A program made the translations under genes and the position numbers. The notes under the pieces are model-generated. The model was not told the DNA's origin. It saw nothing but the letters and a program-made list of their open reading frames with translations, and made no database searches. A DNA stretch of 64,000 nucleotides from Micropterus salmoides. Lineage: Eukaryota; Chordata; Actinopteri; Centrarchiformes; Centrarchidae. The first letter of the stretch is position 1, and every line of letters starts with the position of its first letter. Shown here piece by piece: positions 24,001 to 39,000 of this stretch. The DNA is taken from positions 20,230,618-20,294,617 of the forward strand of contig NW_024040485.1 in assembly GCF_014851395.1 (NCBI RefSeq), read 5' to 3'.

Positions 24001-27000
24001 GTGTTTTCCTCTTTGGTCAATGTCTCTGAGTCTCTGTATCGTTCTTCACTCCAGATCAACCTGTTTGAGTCTCTGTATGTACGAGTGAGCAAGATGGAGG
24101 ACAGAAGGGTGTTTTGCGGCTGGCTACAGCTAGATATCAGACCCTTCAAGCACACACTGATGAATGTCATCAAGAAATGGAGCTGGATGTTCAAGGAGCA
24201 CCTGCTCAACCATGTGAACCAGAGGTTAGACACACACATGAACCGGCACAGACAAGCACACTCATGTTTATCCATCAGATAAGATTATCAGTTTTAACTG
24301 TTTAAATAAGTCGACATGGGGTGTTATGATTGTACTAGTTAATCATTTTATTTAATTATCATTCAAGAAATTTTTTCTGTGCCACTCCTTTCCACTCTAA
24401 AACCTTAAATCCTCATCCTCTTTCCTCTCTATCCCGCAGTGTGAGAGAATTATCCTCTTTTGTCCAGGACACTGCCCATGGTCTCTCTAACAAGGTGTTA
24501 GATGGAGACTATGCAGGCCTTGTGGACATAATGGGACACCTCATGGCCATACGGGACAGACAGATCAGCAACGAACAGCACTTCAAACCCCTCAAGTCTA
24601 CTGCTGAACTTCTGAAGACCTACGGACAGCAGCTGCCAGAGAGCGTCTACACACAGCTCGAAGTGTGTACCAATGCACAAATAAGCACATTTCCATGAGT
24701 GCATTTATCAGTATCATTCATTACATTCTTTACTTTATTACCACAAAACACAGGAGCTGCCGGAGAAGTGGTCGAGTCTGAGGAAAATTGCGTTCACAGT
24801 TAAACACGAAGTGGCACCACTGCAATCAAATGAAGTTTCAGTTATACGCAGGAAATGTGTCCGGTTTGAGGTGAGGCTTTGTGTGAGCTGGGTCGGATGT
24901 CACTTTGAACCCCTTACAAAGAGCTCAGTATCAGACATATAAACCATCCCACTTTGTTTCCTGCATTATATATGACTGACCCCCCAGTGTGTACAGGTAT
25001 AGCTATGCAGAGGAACTGTCGCTTCAGAGAAGAGTTTTTTTTCTTAACATTTTAGGTCAAGCAGTATGAGTTCAGAGAACAGTTTCGCACTGAACAGATC
25101 TTTAAGATTGATGTGGTGGAGCCATACAAACTAATTGACAAGGTAAGCACTGTGAGACATTAATAAGTCGTTCTTTGCAGAGCCTGCTTGTCACAAATAG
25201 TCAGATTAAAACATATATATTGGAGTAGTACCTTACAATGCATGGTGTAATCGACAATTTTAGGCGACAGCAGTTTGAAATGTTTCTGTCTCCAGTCTAA
25301 TCAAGCAGTAGCAGTGATGGAGGAAGAAATGAAGAAATTGCAGGACACAGCTGATCTGTTTGAGGTCAGTTTCCCAGACTACAAGCAACTACGCCAGTGT
25401 CGCTCCGACATCATACTGGTCAAAGCAGTCTGGGACATGGTCATCTTTGTGAAGGTACATATTAATTAGCAAAAATATATTGACGTTTTGATTTCTTAGC
25501 TATGTTTGATTTCCATAGATAAACTATTAGCACATGGCTGAAGAGCCTGCATAATCAGGCTCAGCTTTATGACTGCAAGTTTCCACATAGCAGGTAACCA
25601 CAAGCTGTGAATTCCACACCATACCTTTAGATGACATTTTAGACTGTAGCGGAAAATAGATTTTTCTATGTAAGATTCACTAGAGAATCACAGATGAAAT
25701 GTTAACATTCACATTTCTGTGTCAGACCAGTATAGAGGAGTGGACCAAGACTCCATGGAAAGAGATCAATGTTGAGCAGATGGACATGGAGCTCAGACGA
25801 TTTGCCAAAGTATGACAAGCTTGCATGGGCAAACATTATTTATTTTTACAAGGGTGGAGAACAAGAGTAAAGTTTTCTCACAATGATGAACTTTGGTGCA
25901 CTTTAAAGGAGATGAAGATGCTGGACAAGGAGGTGCGGGTGTGGAACGTCTACATGGGTCTGGAGTCGACTGTGAAGAACCTGTTGACCTCTCTGAGAGC
26001 TGTCAACGAGCTGCAAAACCCTGCTGTCAGAGAAAGACACTGGCAACAGCTTATGAACACCACCAGGGTATGAGACTATGTTGCTATATTGAATTTAGTT
26101 CTGTTCTTCTTTAGTCTAGTCTTCATGTACTCCGCCTTCATTCAGCTGTCCTGCCGACTCATGCCGAGGCCTGTAATGACCACCACAGTTCAGTGAACCC
26201 AATTATCCTGATCTGAAATCTGATCACTCATGTTTGCCGTGTATTGCTTTTGGTCCTCAGGTCAGGTTCGTGATGGGGGAAGGCACCACCCTAGGCGACC
26301 TTTTGGAATTACAGCTTCACCGTGTGGAGGATGAGGTCAAAAACATAGTGGACAAGGCCGTGAAAGAAATGGCCATAGAGAAAGTAAGAATTATAGACCA
26401 GTAATAGTGTATTGTGGATATTTAGTATACAGTATATAAATGCAGTACTTGTAAGGGTCATGCCTTTTTAAATATTTGCTAAACAAAACTGAGGAACATT
26501 AGGATGTATGTTTAAAAAAAAATTTAATCTCAAAAAACTAATTCAGAACCTAGAGACAAATACTGTCCCAAATCCTTTGACTATCAAATCTCATTTCTAC
26601 CTTATTCTTAAGAAGACCGCACATAATCATGAAGCAGACTCAAGTTGAAATCACAAAGATACTTACTTTTCCTTATCTTCAAATGGCAGATGTCACATTT
26701 TGCAATGAAACATTTCCTACATTTGCTTAGGTTTTGGCAGAGATAACCCAAACATGGAGTGTTATGTCGTTGTCATATGAGACTCATACCAGCACAGGAA
26801 CCCCTCTGCTCAAAGCAGATGAGAATCTAATAGAAACACTCGAGGACAACCAGGTGAGTGTGGCAACTATGCTGATTCTCCCAAGCATGTGATATCTAGT
26901 TCATTTTAGTGGTTAAATGCTGCTGAATCCTTTTTGGTGTAGGTACATCAGGCTCAGGGTTAGATTTATTATTATTTATTTCATTTTGAAGTGTTGTTTT

Positions 27001-30000
27001 ATACCAGTGTAGTGCTTTCATTCTGTTGGACTCCCTGAGGTAACTGATGAGAAAATGCACAGAAATAGGGGCGTGCTGGTATAGTTTTTAATATGATTTA
27101 AAAAATAATGTCATGATGTTGGCAATGTTCCAAGTGGTTAACGTAATGACGCCATACCGTTACATACTACAACAACAAGCATGGCTAAAAGCGAAAGTAA
27201 CTTTTCACGGTGGAGGAGTTAGTTCCTAAAAGAGGGAGCGACTGCAGTAGTAGAAAGTGGTTTGGTTACAAAAAATCAGATGTACAACAAACCATGGTGA
27301 GGTAAGAAGTGCAAGAAGACTGTAACAACAAAATGGGGCAATACAGCAAACTTATCTCACCACCTCAAGCAGACGCACCAGGTTGAGTACGAGAAGTGCC
27401 AAAAATCCTACGAGGAGAGCTCAACAGCTATTGTTGAGTTCTAAACCCCAAAAATACTATTTTATATCATCAAGAATATCATTATAGCAAAAATACCCTG
27501 AAATATCGTGATATTATTTTACACAAAAATATAATAAATGGATATTAATAATTACATTTTTCTCAACATACTGTACTTTAAATATAATGCTCCTCCTTTT
27601 ATTTCTCTTCAGGTGCAGCTGCAGAACATCCTGATGAGTAAGTACATAGAGTATTTCCAGGCAGAGGTCAGTGGATGGCAGCGGAAGCTGATGGTGGCTG
27701 ACCTGGTCATCTCCTCCTGGATGTCTGTCCAGAGGACATGGGCCCACCTCAACAGCATCTTCACCAACAGCCACGACATCCGCTGCCAGCTGGCCAATGA
27801 TGCAGAGCGCTTCCAGGGTATTCACACTAACTTCCAGGTAACACATAATTCATATGAGCACTATGCATCCATCTCACCATAGCCTTATATTTTCTCTGAT
27901 TTACTCCTCCTTTTCTCACCCAGAGCTTGATGACTGAGGTGGTGCAGAACAGTAACGTGGTAGAGGTGACCAACCAGCCTGGCTTCCTGGAGAACCTGGA
28001 GACCTTGCAGCAGAGGCTGTCTGTGTGCGAGAAGGCCCTGGCCGAGTACCTGGAGACCAAGAGACTCACATTCCCCAGATTTTACTTTGTCTCTGCCTCA
28101 GACCTGCTGGAGATTGTCTCCAAGGGAACACAGCCCAAACAGGTGACAGGTTATAATTTAATTATGTTTTCCAAGAAAGAACAAAGAGATAGTCAGCACA
28201 TTGTACATATCAGTCCAATATATTCTTCAAACTGTGTCTTAGTGTTGTGGTGTAAGAAATAAGAGATGAAGTGCAAATTTGACATTGACATTTTTTTCGT
28301 TTTCTTAAATTCCAGTCAAGAGATTACTGTAAACACCATGACCTTTATCTGTGTGTGCGTGCATGTGTGTGTGTATGTTTTCCAGGTGACCAGACACTTG
28401 CTGAAGCTGTTTGATAACATAGCAGATCTTCGCTTCAAGGGCTCAGACAGCAGTGGAAGAGGGGAGGAGGATGGGGAGGCAGTTGCTATGGGAATGTACA
28501 GTCGAGAGGGAGAATATGTTCTATTCTCTGAGCCATGTGTCTGTGAGGGGCAGGTATTAAAAAACAAATATGAATAACTTTCTGTTTATACAGTTGTTAT
28601 GTGTAATCATTTTCATGCCTTTTTCAAATATATAGCATGGAATTATAACTATTTATTATATATCTGTTTGTCTTTATTTTTGCACATTTTGTGTCTTACT
28701 TCAGGCAGAGTGTTGGTTGAGTGCATTAGAGAGCACCATGCGCTGTACCGTCCGAAAGGAGATCCAGGAGGCCATAGCAGCCTATGAGGACAAACCACGA
28801 GACCAGTGGCTGTTTGACTACCCTGCGCAGGTATGATAATGTACAGTCTGTAGAATGGCCACTTTAACTTTATTAAACACACTTGTGATTTGTTGTCGGC
28901 CTTTGTCTATTTTCCCTTCATAGGTAGGGTTGACTGGCAGTCAGGTGTGGTGGGCCACAGATGTGGGCATTGCCTTTGAGAGGGTGGAGGAGGGATTTGA
29001 GACAGCTCTCAAAGACTACAACAGAAAACAGGTGGAGCTATAAATCCAGAGCAAGGTATTGTTGGAAAGGTGAACTTCTTAGTTGTTTTGTTCTGTTATG
29101 TTTGCTGAATTCTGGTTTTCTAGATCACGCAGCTGAACTCACTGATCCACATGCTGCTTGGAGATTTAACTCCTGGAGACAGACAGAAAATTATGACTGT
29201 CTGCACCATTGATGTCCATGCTCGAGACGTGGTCGCCAGTCTCATAAGTCAGAAGGTAAGACATTTGTTGAATGAGGCGTAATGCAAGCAAGAAAACCTA
29301 CCTGATGGTGTTGCTGTATGTGTCTCTTAGGTGACAACAGGCCAGGCCTTTGCATGGCTGTCTCAATTACGCCATCGCTGGGATGACGAAACCAGACACT
29401 GTTACATTAACATCTGTGACGCCCAGTTCCAGTTCAGCTATGAATACCTGGGGAACACTAACAGGCTAGTCATCACTCCACTCACTGACAGGTACAGATA
29501 TATGTAGCGATTTATGCTACACCAATACACATTGTACACATTATTAATAATGAGTATTTTAAAGAGAGAGTGGGTGAAGACAGACATTAGTAATGGACTC
29601 CCTTTCCTCACCAGCTACAATCAAAGTGCCCCAGTCAAGCTGTGTAGTGGTTGAAAGTAGTTAGCTCCCATGCAAATAGGTATAAATGTGAGTCTAAAGA
29701 AGGAAGTGTGTTTTGTAAATCTCCTGTGATCAAATAAGGGCAATAAACACAAACACGGAAGTCTTATATCTGACCACATTGTATATCATACACCAATACA
29801 TGCATACATTATTAAATTGTTTCTTCTATACCACATTTTTAACAAATACACCATTAAATTAAAATTGTTGCTATTACTTTGGTTACTGATGTTTTTAATG
29901 ATTGGATATCTCTCCTACCTCTGTTAGGTGTTACATAACCCTGACCCAGTCCCTCCACCTGACAATGAGTGGTGCCCCCTCCGGCCCAGCTGGCACCGGT

Positions 30001-33000
30001 AAGACAGAGACCACCAAAGACCTTGGACGCTCTCTGGGCATCATGGTATATGTGTTCAACTGCTCAGAACAGATGGACTACAAGGTAGCGTGGACTGCAC
30101 AGATGTTCTCCTTAGTGTCCATTGAAGTCATATGTACTCCATATTGTCATTGATATCCATTCCACCCTTCAACTCACACGCTCGCTGTCTCCATTACGTT
30201 TCTTCAGTCCATAGGTAACATTTATAAGGGTCTGGCTCAGACAGGCGTTTGGGGATGCTTTGATGAATTCAACAGGATCTCAGTGGAAGTGCTGTCTGTG
30301 GTAGCTGTACAGGTCAAGACTATACAGGATGCTGTACGCAACAAGAAGCAAAGGTAGATGATGGAGTTAATGACATGCATTACAAACTATCCAAATATTT
30401 AGTCATTCATTTGAGATTTCTACAGACCTATTTATTAATCTGTATTTGGTACGGTGTGAATGTAGGTTTCACTTCCTTGGAGAGGAGATTGAGCTGAAGC
30501 CAACAGTGGGGATCTTCATCACTCTGAACCCAGGTTATGCTGGCAGGGCTGAGCTCCCAGAGAACCTCAAGGCTCTATTCAGGTCTGATATAAACAGAGA
30601 GAAAGAGGAAATTATTTGTGCAAGAGTTAACAAATGTCAAAAACAGCTAATGAATAGCTGGTTTGCTGACTGTTCAGGCCCTGTGCCATGGTGATCCCAG
30701 ACTTTGAGCTGATCTGTGAGATCATGTTGGTGGCAGAAGGCTTCATAGATGCTCGTCTGCTGGCACGCAAGTTCATCAGCCTCTACACTCTTTGTAAGGA
30801 GCTGCTGTCCAAACAGGTACATTAAACCACTTTCTATTTTATATACAGGACACTAAATATACTGTACCTATTCATTTAGCTGTTTCAGGATAAACGCTTA
30901 CTATTTAGAAAGCTAATATGAATGTTAAAGCAATGAAAAGCAAGTTCTGTTATGCCAGAACAAGCACTCTCACAACAGTCATAGGAAATATAAAATAAAC
31001 ATCTACAGATCAAAAGACTGCTTTTGGTTCATCAAAAAATTATGCAAGTAGGCCTCCTATATTGAAATGTGGTTTGGTAATGCATCTGATGCTGGTCTTT
31101 TGAGTGGCTTTCAAAACATAATTAATTACCACACCCGTGTTATTCCACTTTTGCCAACTCTTCTACGCATGGTAAACATATATGGACAAAAACAACAGGA
31201 GCTCCAAAATGCACTTTCGTCTTTCTTCCTTATCATTTGTTTCTCTTTGCACTGATCATTGTGATTGCACTGTTAAAATGATGTATTGGAGGATAAAAAT
31301 ACTAATAAAAATGTGACATATTATGGTCTTTGCTTTCATGACTTTGATAGTTAATTCCCCTTATCCTGATATTATAGGATCATTATGATTGGGGTTTAAG
31401 GGCTATCAAATCAGTCCTGGTTGTGGCTGGATCGCTGAAGAGAGAGGAACGGAGCAGACCTGAGGAGCAGGTACGCGTTAATCTGTTGCCATGTGTGGAT
31501 GGATGCTGTCATTCGCACTGAAGCATCATACATTAATTGCGTGCAATCATCTGCCTTGTAGTTTGTTCAAATCTTTCATTTCCTGCCTAGGTGCTGATGC
31601 GGGCACTGAGAGACTTCAACCTGCCTAAGATAGTGACCAGTGACGTGCCGATTTTCCTCGGGCTCATCAGTGACCTGTTTCCTCAGCTGGACGTGCCTAG
31701 GAAGAGAGACCCTGAGCTGGAGAACGCTGTTCGCCAGTCAGTTAGTGACCTGCGTCTGCAGCCTGAGGAGAACTTTATCCTTAAGGTGCCTCATTTTAAC
31801 ATTGTGTCAAAATGGAAGTGCTCTTCATCTCTGTTTCAGTAGCATTACGAAGAGATTTTGGTTTGTCTTTTTACTGAAAAAAGAAAGGAAGAACAATGCT
31901 TCTGTTCTTCTATAAATGTATAACATAATCAAACACAGTTCATCACTGTGTTTACAGTTATTTATACTTGAAAATTGCAATGACTTAGGAGGATACGCAG
32001 TACTTAATTCATTTCAGAACATGAATGAACACATACATAAGGAGATCGGAAGGTCGGCGGTTCAATCCCCGGCTCCTCCAGGCTGCATGTCGAAGTGTCC
32101 TTGGGCAAGATACTGAACGTGTGTGAATGTTAGTTTCTGTTTGAGCACTGAGGCTCAGTGTGTGAATGGTGAATGCAATGTAGTGTAAAAGCGCTTTGAG
32201 TGGTCAGAAAGACTAGAAAGGCGCTGTACAAATACAGAGTATTTACAAACATATATGGTACAAATAAAAAAAAATGTGAATGTGTAACTAATAGTATTTC
32301 TGTGATCAAAATTCCAATATAATGCAATGTTTGTGTGTCTGCAGGTGACCCAGTTGGAGGAGCTGCTGGCTGTCAGACACTCTGTGTTTGTAGTAGGCGG
32401 ACCAGGGACTGGAAAGAGCCAGGTTAACTTCTGTATAACTACCGAATCCAATAAATCACATACGTCCAAAGAAGGTTAAAGTCAAGGGCAATTCAAGGGC
32501 AACTGGACTTGGTTGAAGATACTAGAAGACGTTTCGTCCCTCATCCAAAGGACTTCTTCAGTTCTGCCTGTTTTGGCAATTTTATTTTTAAAGCCACTTC
32601 TAACCATTGGCCTCATCCCCAAACACATACTGTACATTTTCAGGTTGCAATTATACTGTTAAGCTTGTGGATTTTACTAGACTGTTGATTTATTAAAACA
32701 TAGAACGTGTATCAAACAGATCCCAAAACAGCCTTTGGTTGACACTGCCCTGAGGCAGAGAAGGCAAGGAAGAGTTGATTGTCACTGTTCGCATATCTAT
32801 GAACTATCTAGAGTGATAATGAGGGAGTCGCTTTTATGAAAAGACGGTGCATAATGTGTCATATATTTGTCATGTTTATTCATCAGATCTTGAAGACTCT
32901 CCACAGAACCTATGTACACATGAAGATGAAGCCCATATGGAATGATATCAACCCTAAAGCTGTGACTACAGATGAGTTGTTTGGATACCTGCACCCTGCT

Positions 33001-36000
33001 ACAAGAGAATGGAAAGATGGTGAGGGGCTTGAGGATTATACAAGGAATTTAATAAGATTTAAATGATGATCAAGGGAACCAGATTTTGGGTCATTTCTCA
33101 AGCAGGAGCTATTTTGGTGCCAAGACCATAATTTATTCCTAAGCCTTTTGTCAGAAATAATTAGAATTTGTTAAAGTACTTTTTTCTGGTTCAGAGTTAG
33201 CTCTCTTAAATGGTTATGATATAGAATAATTTGACTATGATTCTGTTACATGACTTTTGATCAATACTTTTAATATACTGTATATGTATCCAACGAAGGT
33301 TAAAATCAAGGGCAACTGGACTTTTCCATTCCTTGCATTTATGGACTACCCAAGATACACAAAGAAGGAGCCCCACTCAGGCCGATTATCAGCAGCATTA
33401 ACTCGGTCACCTACAACATTGCCAAACACATTTCTACCATTTTAGCTCCATTGGTGGGAAACACGCCTCACCACGTCCAAAACTCTATTGACTTTGTAAA
33501 CAAAGTTTGAGGACTAAAACTGGATCCAGATGAAACCATGGTATCCTATGACGTGACTTCTTTGTTCACCTGCATCCCCACCATAGAGGCAGTAGAAACC
33601 GTTAGGAAACGGCTAACACAAGACAACACCCTGGACAACAGAACTAGACTCAGCCCTGACCAAATCTGCAAATTACTTGACCTCTGTCTAAACACCACCT
33701 ACTTCCAGTACAACGGTGGATTCTACAGACAGAAGCATGGCTGTGCCATGGGCTCACCGGTATCCCCGATTGTGGCAAACATCTACATGGAAGAAGTGGA
33801 GAATAAAGCCCTCAACTCCTTCAGAGGAACAGCACCGAGCCACTGGTACAGATATGTGGACAACACCTGGGTCAAAATTAAAAGCCAGGAAGTGCAAGCC
33901 TTCACAGAACACATCAACTCTGTGGACAGTAACATCAAGTTCACATGAGAAGATGTTCACAACAACAGTTTGGCCTTCCTGGACTGCGCTGTACACATTG
34001 AAGAGGACAGGAGCCTGCAGATTGGTGTTTACAGAAAACCCACACACACAGACCAATACCTACTGTTCGATTCATACCACCCACTGGAGCACAAGCTAGG
34101 GGTCATGAGAACAGTGCACCACAGAGCGGAAAACATACCAATAAGCCAGAGAGAAGGAACAGAAACACCTGAAGGAGGCACTTACAGCCTGTGGATACCC
34201 TAAATGGACCTTTGTGAAAACAGCCACAAGATCCAAGAAGAACAAAACTACAGGGGAGGAGGAAAAGAAGGTCAAACGCAACAACATTGTGATTCCATAC
34301 GTGTCTCAGTATCAGAGAAACTCAGGAGGATTTTCAACAAACATAACATCCCTGTGTTTTTTAAACCCAAGAACACACTAAGACAGATGCTGGTACACCC
34401 CAAAGACCGCACACCCAAACACAAGAAAAGCAATCTAGTGTATGCGGTCCAATGCAGTGAGGAATGCACAGACCTGTATTTTGGGGAGACTAAACAACCA
34501 CTACACAAACGCATGGCTCAACACAGAAGGGCCAACTCCTCAGGTCAAGACTCTGCAGTCTACTTACATCTGAAGGACAGAAGACACTCGTTTGAGGACC
34601 ACCAGGTGCACATTTTAGACAGAGAAGATGGATGGTTTGAAAGAGGTGTCAAGGAAGCCATCTACACCAGGGTTGAGAAGCCGTCATTGAACAGGGGAGG
34701 GGGTCTACGTCTACAATGCTGTCCTTTCATCACTTCCCAGGAAACTCAACAAACGTAACCTATTGGCCTCAGGTGAAGATACCAACGATGGTTGTTCAGT
34801 CTTGGCCACAGGTAGTCTTAACGACTGTAACGACTGTCGTCACAGCAACAAGGAACACTAACGAACCAGCTGTATCGATGACCCTGGCCAACGACTCCAC
34901 TGAGGTTAATTGGCTGAGTTTCCCTGCCAGTCAGTCAGAACTGAAGAAGTCCTTTGGATGAGGGACGAAACGTCTTCCAGTATCTTCAACCAAGTCCAGT
35001 TGCCCTTGATTTTAACCTTCGTTGGATAACTATGACCTGGATGACTGAGAATCTTCATAGACAATATACTGTATATGTGTATACATTAGTAATGGGTATC
35101 GCTACTCGATACCTTTATGGTATCGACCGAAAAAGCCCAGTATCGAGTAGAATCAAAACGTCTCCAGTCAAACCAGTACTTCATTTGATACTTTTTGTAA
35201 CCAGATTGTGGCAAAAAATTACTATTTGTATGGTTTTGCTTGCAGCCAAACACGCAAGCAACACACCGAAAGAAAGAGAAGAGCACGTCTTTTTTTTCCT
35301 TATGTGCCTGCACAATAAACTGTATAAAAAAAGTCCATATGTGATTTTAACAGCCGCCCACCTTCGGCTGCAGTCTCAGGCATGTTCGTCACTGTTGCAA
35401 GTTTATCACCACAAGTTTGGCATTCCGTTGGTTTCATCTTCTGGTATCATTTAACATTTCTCTGTATGTTTTTATTTGCTATTCACATCATTTGTCACTG
35501 ATCAATACCTGCGTTCCATCATATCAATTAAATGCTTTGTGGCGCTGCAGCGATCAGCTGATTTTACTCACGGAGCCTCTGGCTGCAGCTGCAGCTGCTT
35601 CATGTGTCGTCGGTTTGATTGGCTGGACGTGCAGCCTCTCTTTACCTCTGTTTGTGTCTTTAGTGTAGTTAAGTGACTTGTTTAAAGAGACTACTCGTTT
35701 TATACTTGTGACTGTAAGCAATACCTAACCGTAGTATACATACTGTGTATACTATGTGTTTTACCCTTTACCCTTTAGGTCTGTTCTCGTCTACCATGAG
35801 AGAGCTGACCTCGGTAGGCCATGATGGACCCAAATGGATTGTTCTGGACGGGGATATTGACCCCATGTGGATCGAGTCACTCAACACAGTTATGGATGAC
35901 AATAAGGTCAGTGTGCATGTTTGTTTTCTGTCCTGTTTTCCATTCCTCTAATGCTGGATTGTGACCCAAATTGACCCAAAGCCCAAAGAAATATTTGTAC

Positions 36001-39000
36001 ATCCATTTTTGTGGCTGCTGTTTATTTTTGAACAAATGCTTTAGTTCCACAAAACTCATCTGTCCAGGTTCTGACTCTTGCCAGTAATGAAAGGATCAGT
36101 TTGTCGTCCTCCATGCGTCTGCTCTTTGAGATCTCTCATCTGAAGGCTGCTACTCCAGCTACTGTGTCCAGGGCAGGAATACTCTATGTCAACCCACAGG
36201 ACCTTGGCTGGAGCTCGTAAGACACACACTCTCACACACACACACACGTAAAATCATGCTTATTTATTCAGTTTTCTGAAGTTGTATTTTGGTTAGCAGT
36301 GCTGTCATTCCTGTATTTCCAGGTATGTGACAAGTTGGATAGACACCCGGCAGGCCCAGTCAGAGCGAGCCAACCTCACCATTCTGTTTGACAAGTATGT
36401 GCCGTCCTGCCTGGAACAAGTCCGCTGCAACCTCAAAACCATCACTCCCATACCAGAAAACAGCATGGTGCAGGTGAGAACACACAACGTCTCACCTACA
36501 CGCCACAGAGTCTTAATCCCTTTGTCACATATCTTTACATCATGTCTGCACACTGTTATTCAACCAGATATTGAATTTCTATGTTGTATTCCTGGCCATT
36601 GTCAAAAGATCGATCTGTTACTATGTGTTGTTCAATTAGATGTTATATTTTATGTGTTTTGGTCTATCAGACACTGTGTTCCTTGTTGGACTGCCTGCTG
36701 ACAGAGGACAACACTCCTGCAGACTCTCCCCGAGAACTTTATGAGATCTACTTTGTCTTTGCCTGTGTCTGGGCATTTGGAGGGGCTCTCTTCCAGGATC
36801 ATGTGTGTGGTGACTAATAACAATAATAATAATAATAATCTTTATTTGTAGAGCACTTTTTAAAAACAAGTTACAAAGTGCTTTAACAAGTGTAAAGACA
36901 ATAATACCCAAGAGACAATAATATAAAAACAATACATGATAAAAGCATGAAAACATTGAAAAGACTAAAATACACGTTTAAGATAAATATAAAATTAGTA
37001 AAATACAATAAAATAAAAGGGATAAAATAAAGTCAAATAAGATCGGGAAAGGCTCTCCTATAAAAGTATGTTTTAAGAAGGGACTTAAAAGAGTTCACTG
37101 ACTCAGCCGACCTGATTTCCTTGGGCAGGTTGTTCCAGAGCCTCGGGGCCCTGACAGCAAACGCTCTGTCCCCTTTAGTTTTCAGTCGAGACTCTGGAAC
37201 AGACAACAGACCTCTGCCCGAGGATCTCAAGGTACGTGCTGGTGTGTATGGGACTTCCATACACACCAGCACGTACCTTGAGATCCTGACATCCTGAGAC
37301 TAAATGTTCTGTTCTGTGCTAGCTCCTTTTTATTGCAGTATTTAATGTTGTCGATAATCAGACGATTCAAATTATGATAAACAAATCTGATTCACATGTA
37401 AATAATTATTGTTATAAATTCTTATATATTTTGTATATCTTGTCACCAAATCAGCAATGCAAATCCCTACTACTTGGCCATAAAGCTGATTCTGATTATT
37501 ATATCACATTATTTTATGTTATTCAGCTGAATGACTATCGTGCTGAGTTCAGCCGCTGGTGGTCTAAAGAGATGAGAGCGGTGAAGTTTCCTTCCCAGGG
37601 CTCCGTCTTTGACTATTTCATTGACTCTGAGATGAAAAAGTTCACTCCCTGGAGCGAGAAGATGGTGCCATTTGAGCTGGAGCCTGATGTACCATTACAG
37701 GTGTGTACATGATGTGTGTGTGTGACTGTGTACGAATAACAGAATTTCTGCACATTATGTTCGCACTCATTATTTGCCACATTTTGGACAAGCCCTTTCC
37801 ATCAGATCATGCGATGTGTGTTTCAGACTGTGTTGGTCCACACTCCAGAAACCATTTGTCTGACCTACTTCGTGGACCTGCTGCTCCAGAGAGGCAAACC
37901 TATCATGTTAGTGGGCAACGCCGGTGTGGGCAAGACCATCCTCGTGTCTGATAAAGTCGCCAAGCTGAAAGAGGACTACATGGTGGCTAAAGTCCCTTTC
38001 AACTACTACACCACATCAGCCATGCTGCAACGTAAGAATCACAGGAATGTGACTTTGGCGGGGGGGGTATAGCAGTGCTAATTGACAGTTATTGCAGAAT
38101 GTATTGGAAGTGCAAACATCATACATAATAGATGTAAATGTAATGAATTTGGCATTGGGATGACAATAATTTCACATTTTTGATCAACAGTGTTGCCAAT
38201 TACAGACCTTCCCTTTCAACCCTTTTTTCAGATGTCGTTGCTCTTTATATTTTTTTAGATATTTGATATATTAATGAGCACATTATGTGAATAAAGAAAA
38301 TCCCGGCTTCAATAAGATTCTGCCTGTATCACAGCGTATTGACATCTCGTTGCAATACCGCACTGCTTTTGACCTTTAATATTGCCTGAAATAAATAACA
38401 TTTATTGCAATACGAGCTTTTACTCTGACTCTCTGAACTTTGAAATTGTTTTTTTTTTATTATTTTTTTTTTTATTCTCTTTTCCTGGTGCAGACTGCAT
38501 TTTTAAATCCATAAATGAGAACCTCTTTTGTGTTATTCACGCACTGGCTATGTTAAATGAGTCACTTGCTGTGAGTCATTTTCATCGACTGTCTTATACA
38601 ATATATGGACTTCAGGTGTCCTGGAGAAACCCCTGGAGAAGAAAGCTGGTCGTAAATTTGCTCCTCCTACCGCTAAGAGACTCATCTACTTCATAGACGA
38701 CCTCAACATGCCAGAGGTGGACGTTTATGGGACCGTCCAGCCGCACACACTCATACGCCAGCACCTTGACTACAGCCACTGGTAAGACTAAGAAACAATA
38801 TATTCGCAATTAGCTAATTGAATAAATCTACAGTACAGTTAAACATCCACATCTGTATGTAAACACACAGTGGATACCAGCAGTGGATACCAGCTGTACT
38901 GAATTAAATGTTTAGATTGGATCTAAATATACAAAACCTTTCTAGGTATGACAGACAGCGACTGGTACTGAAGGAAATACATAACTGCCAGTATATCACC

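Noticed and set aside
32044..32110. tRNA gene suggested by the B-box-like GGTTCAATCCC
   Set aside because: No acceptor-stem pairing or anticodon arm is present and the rest is a common dispersed repeat; it is a tRNA-like repeat, not a gene.
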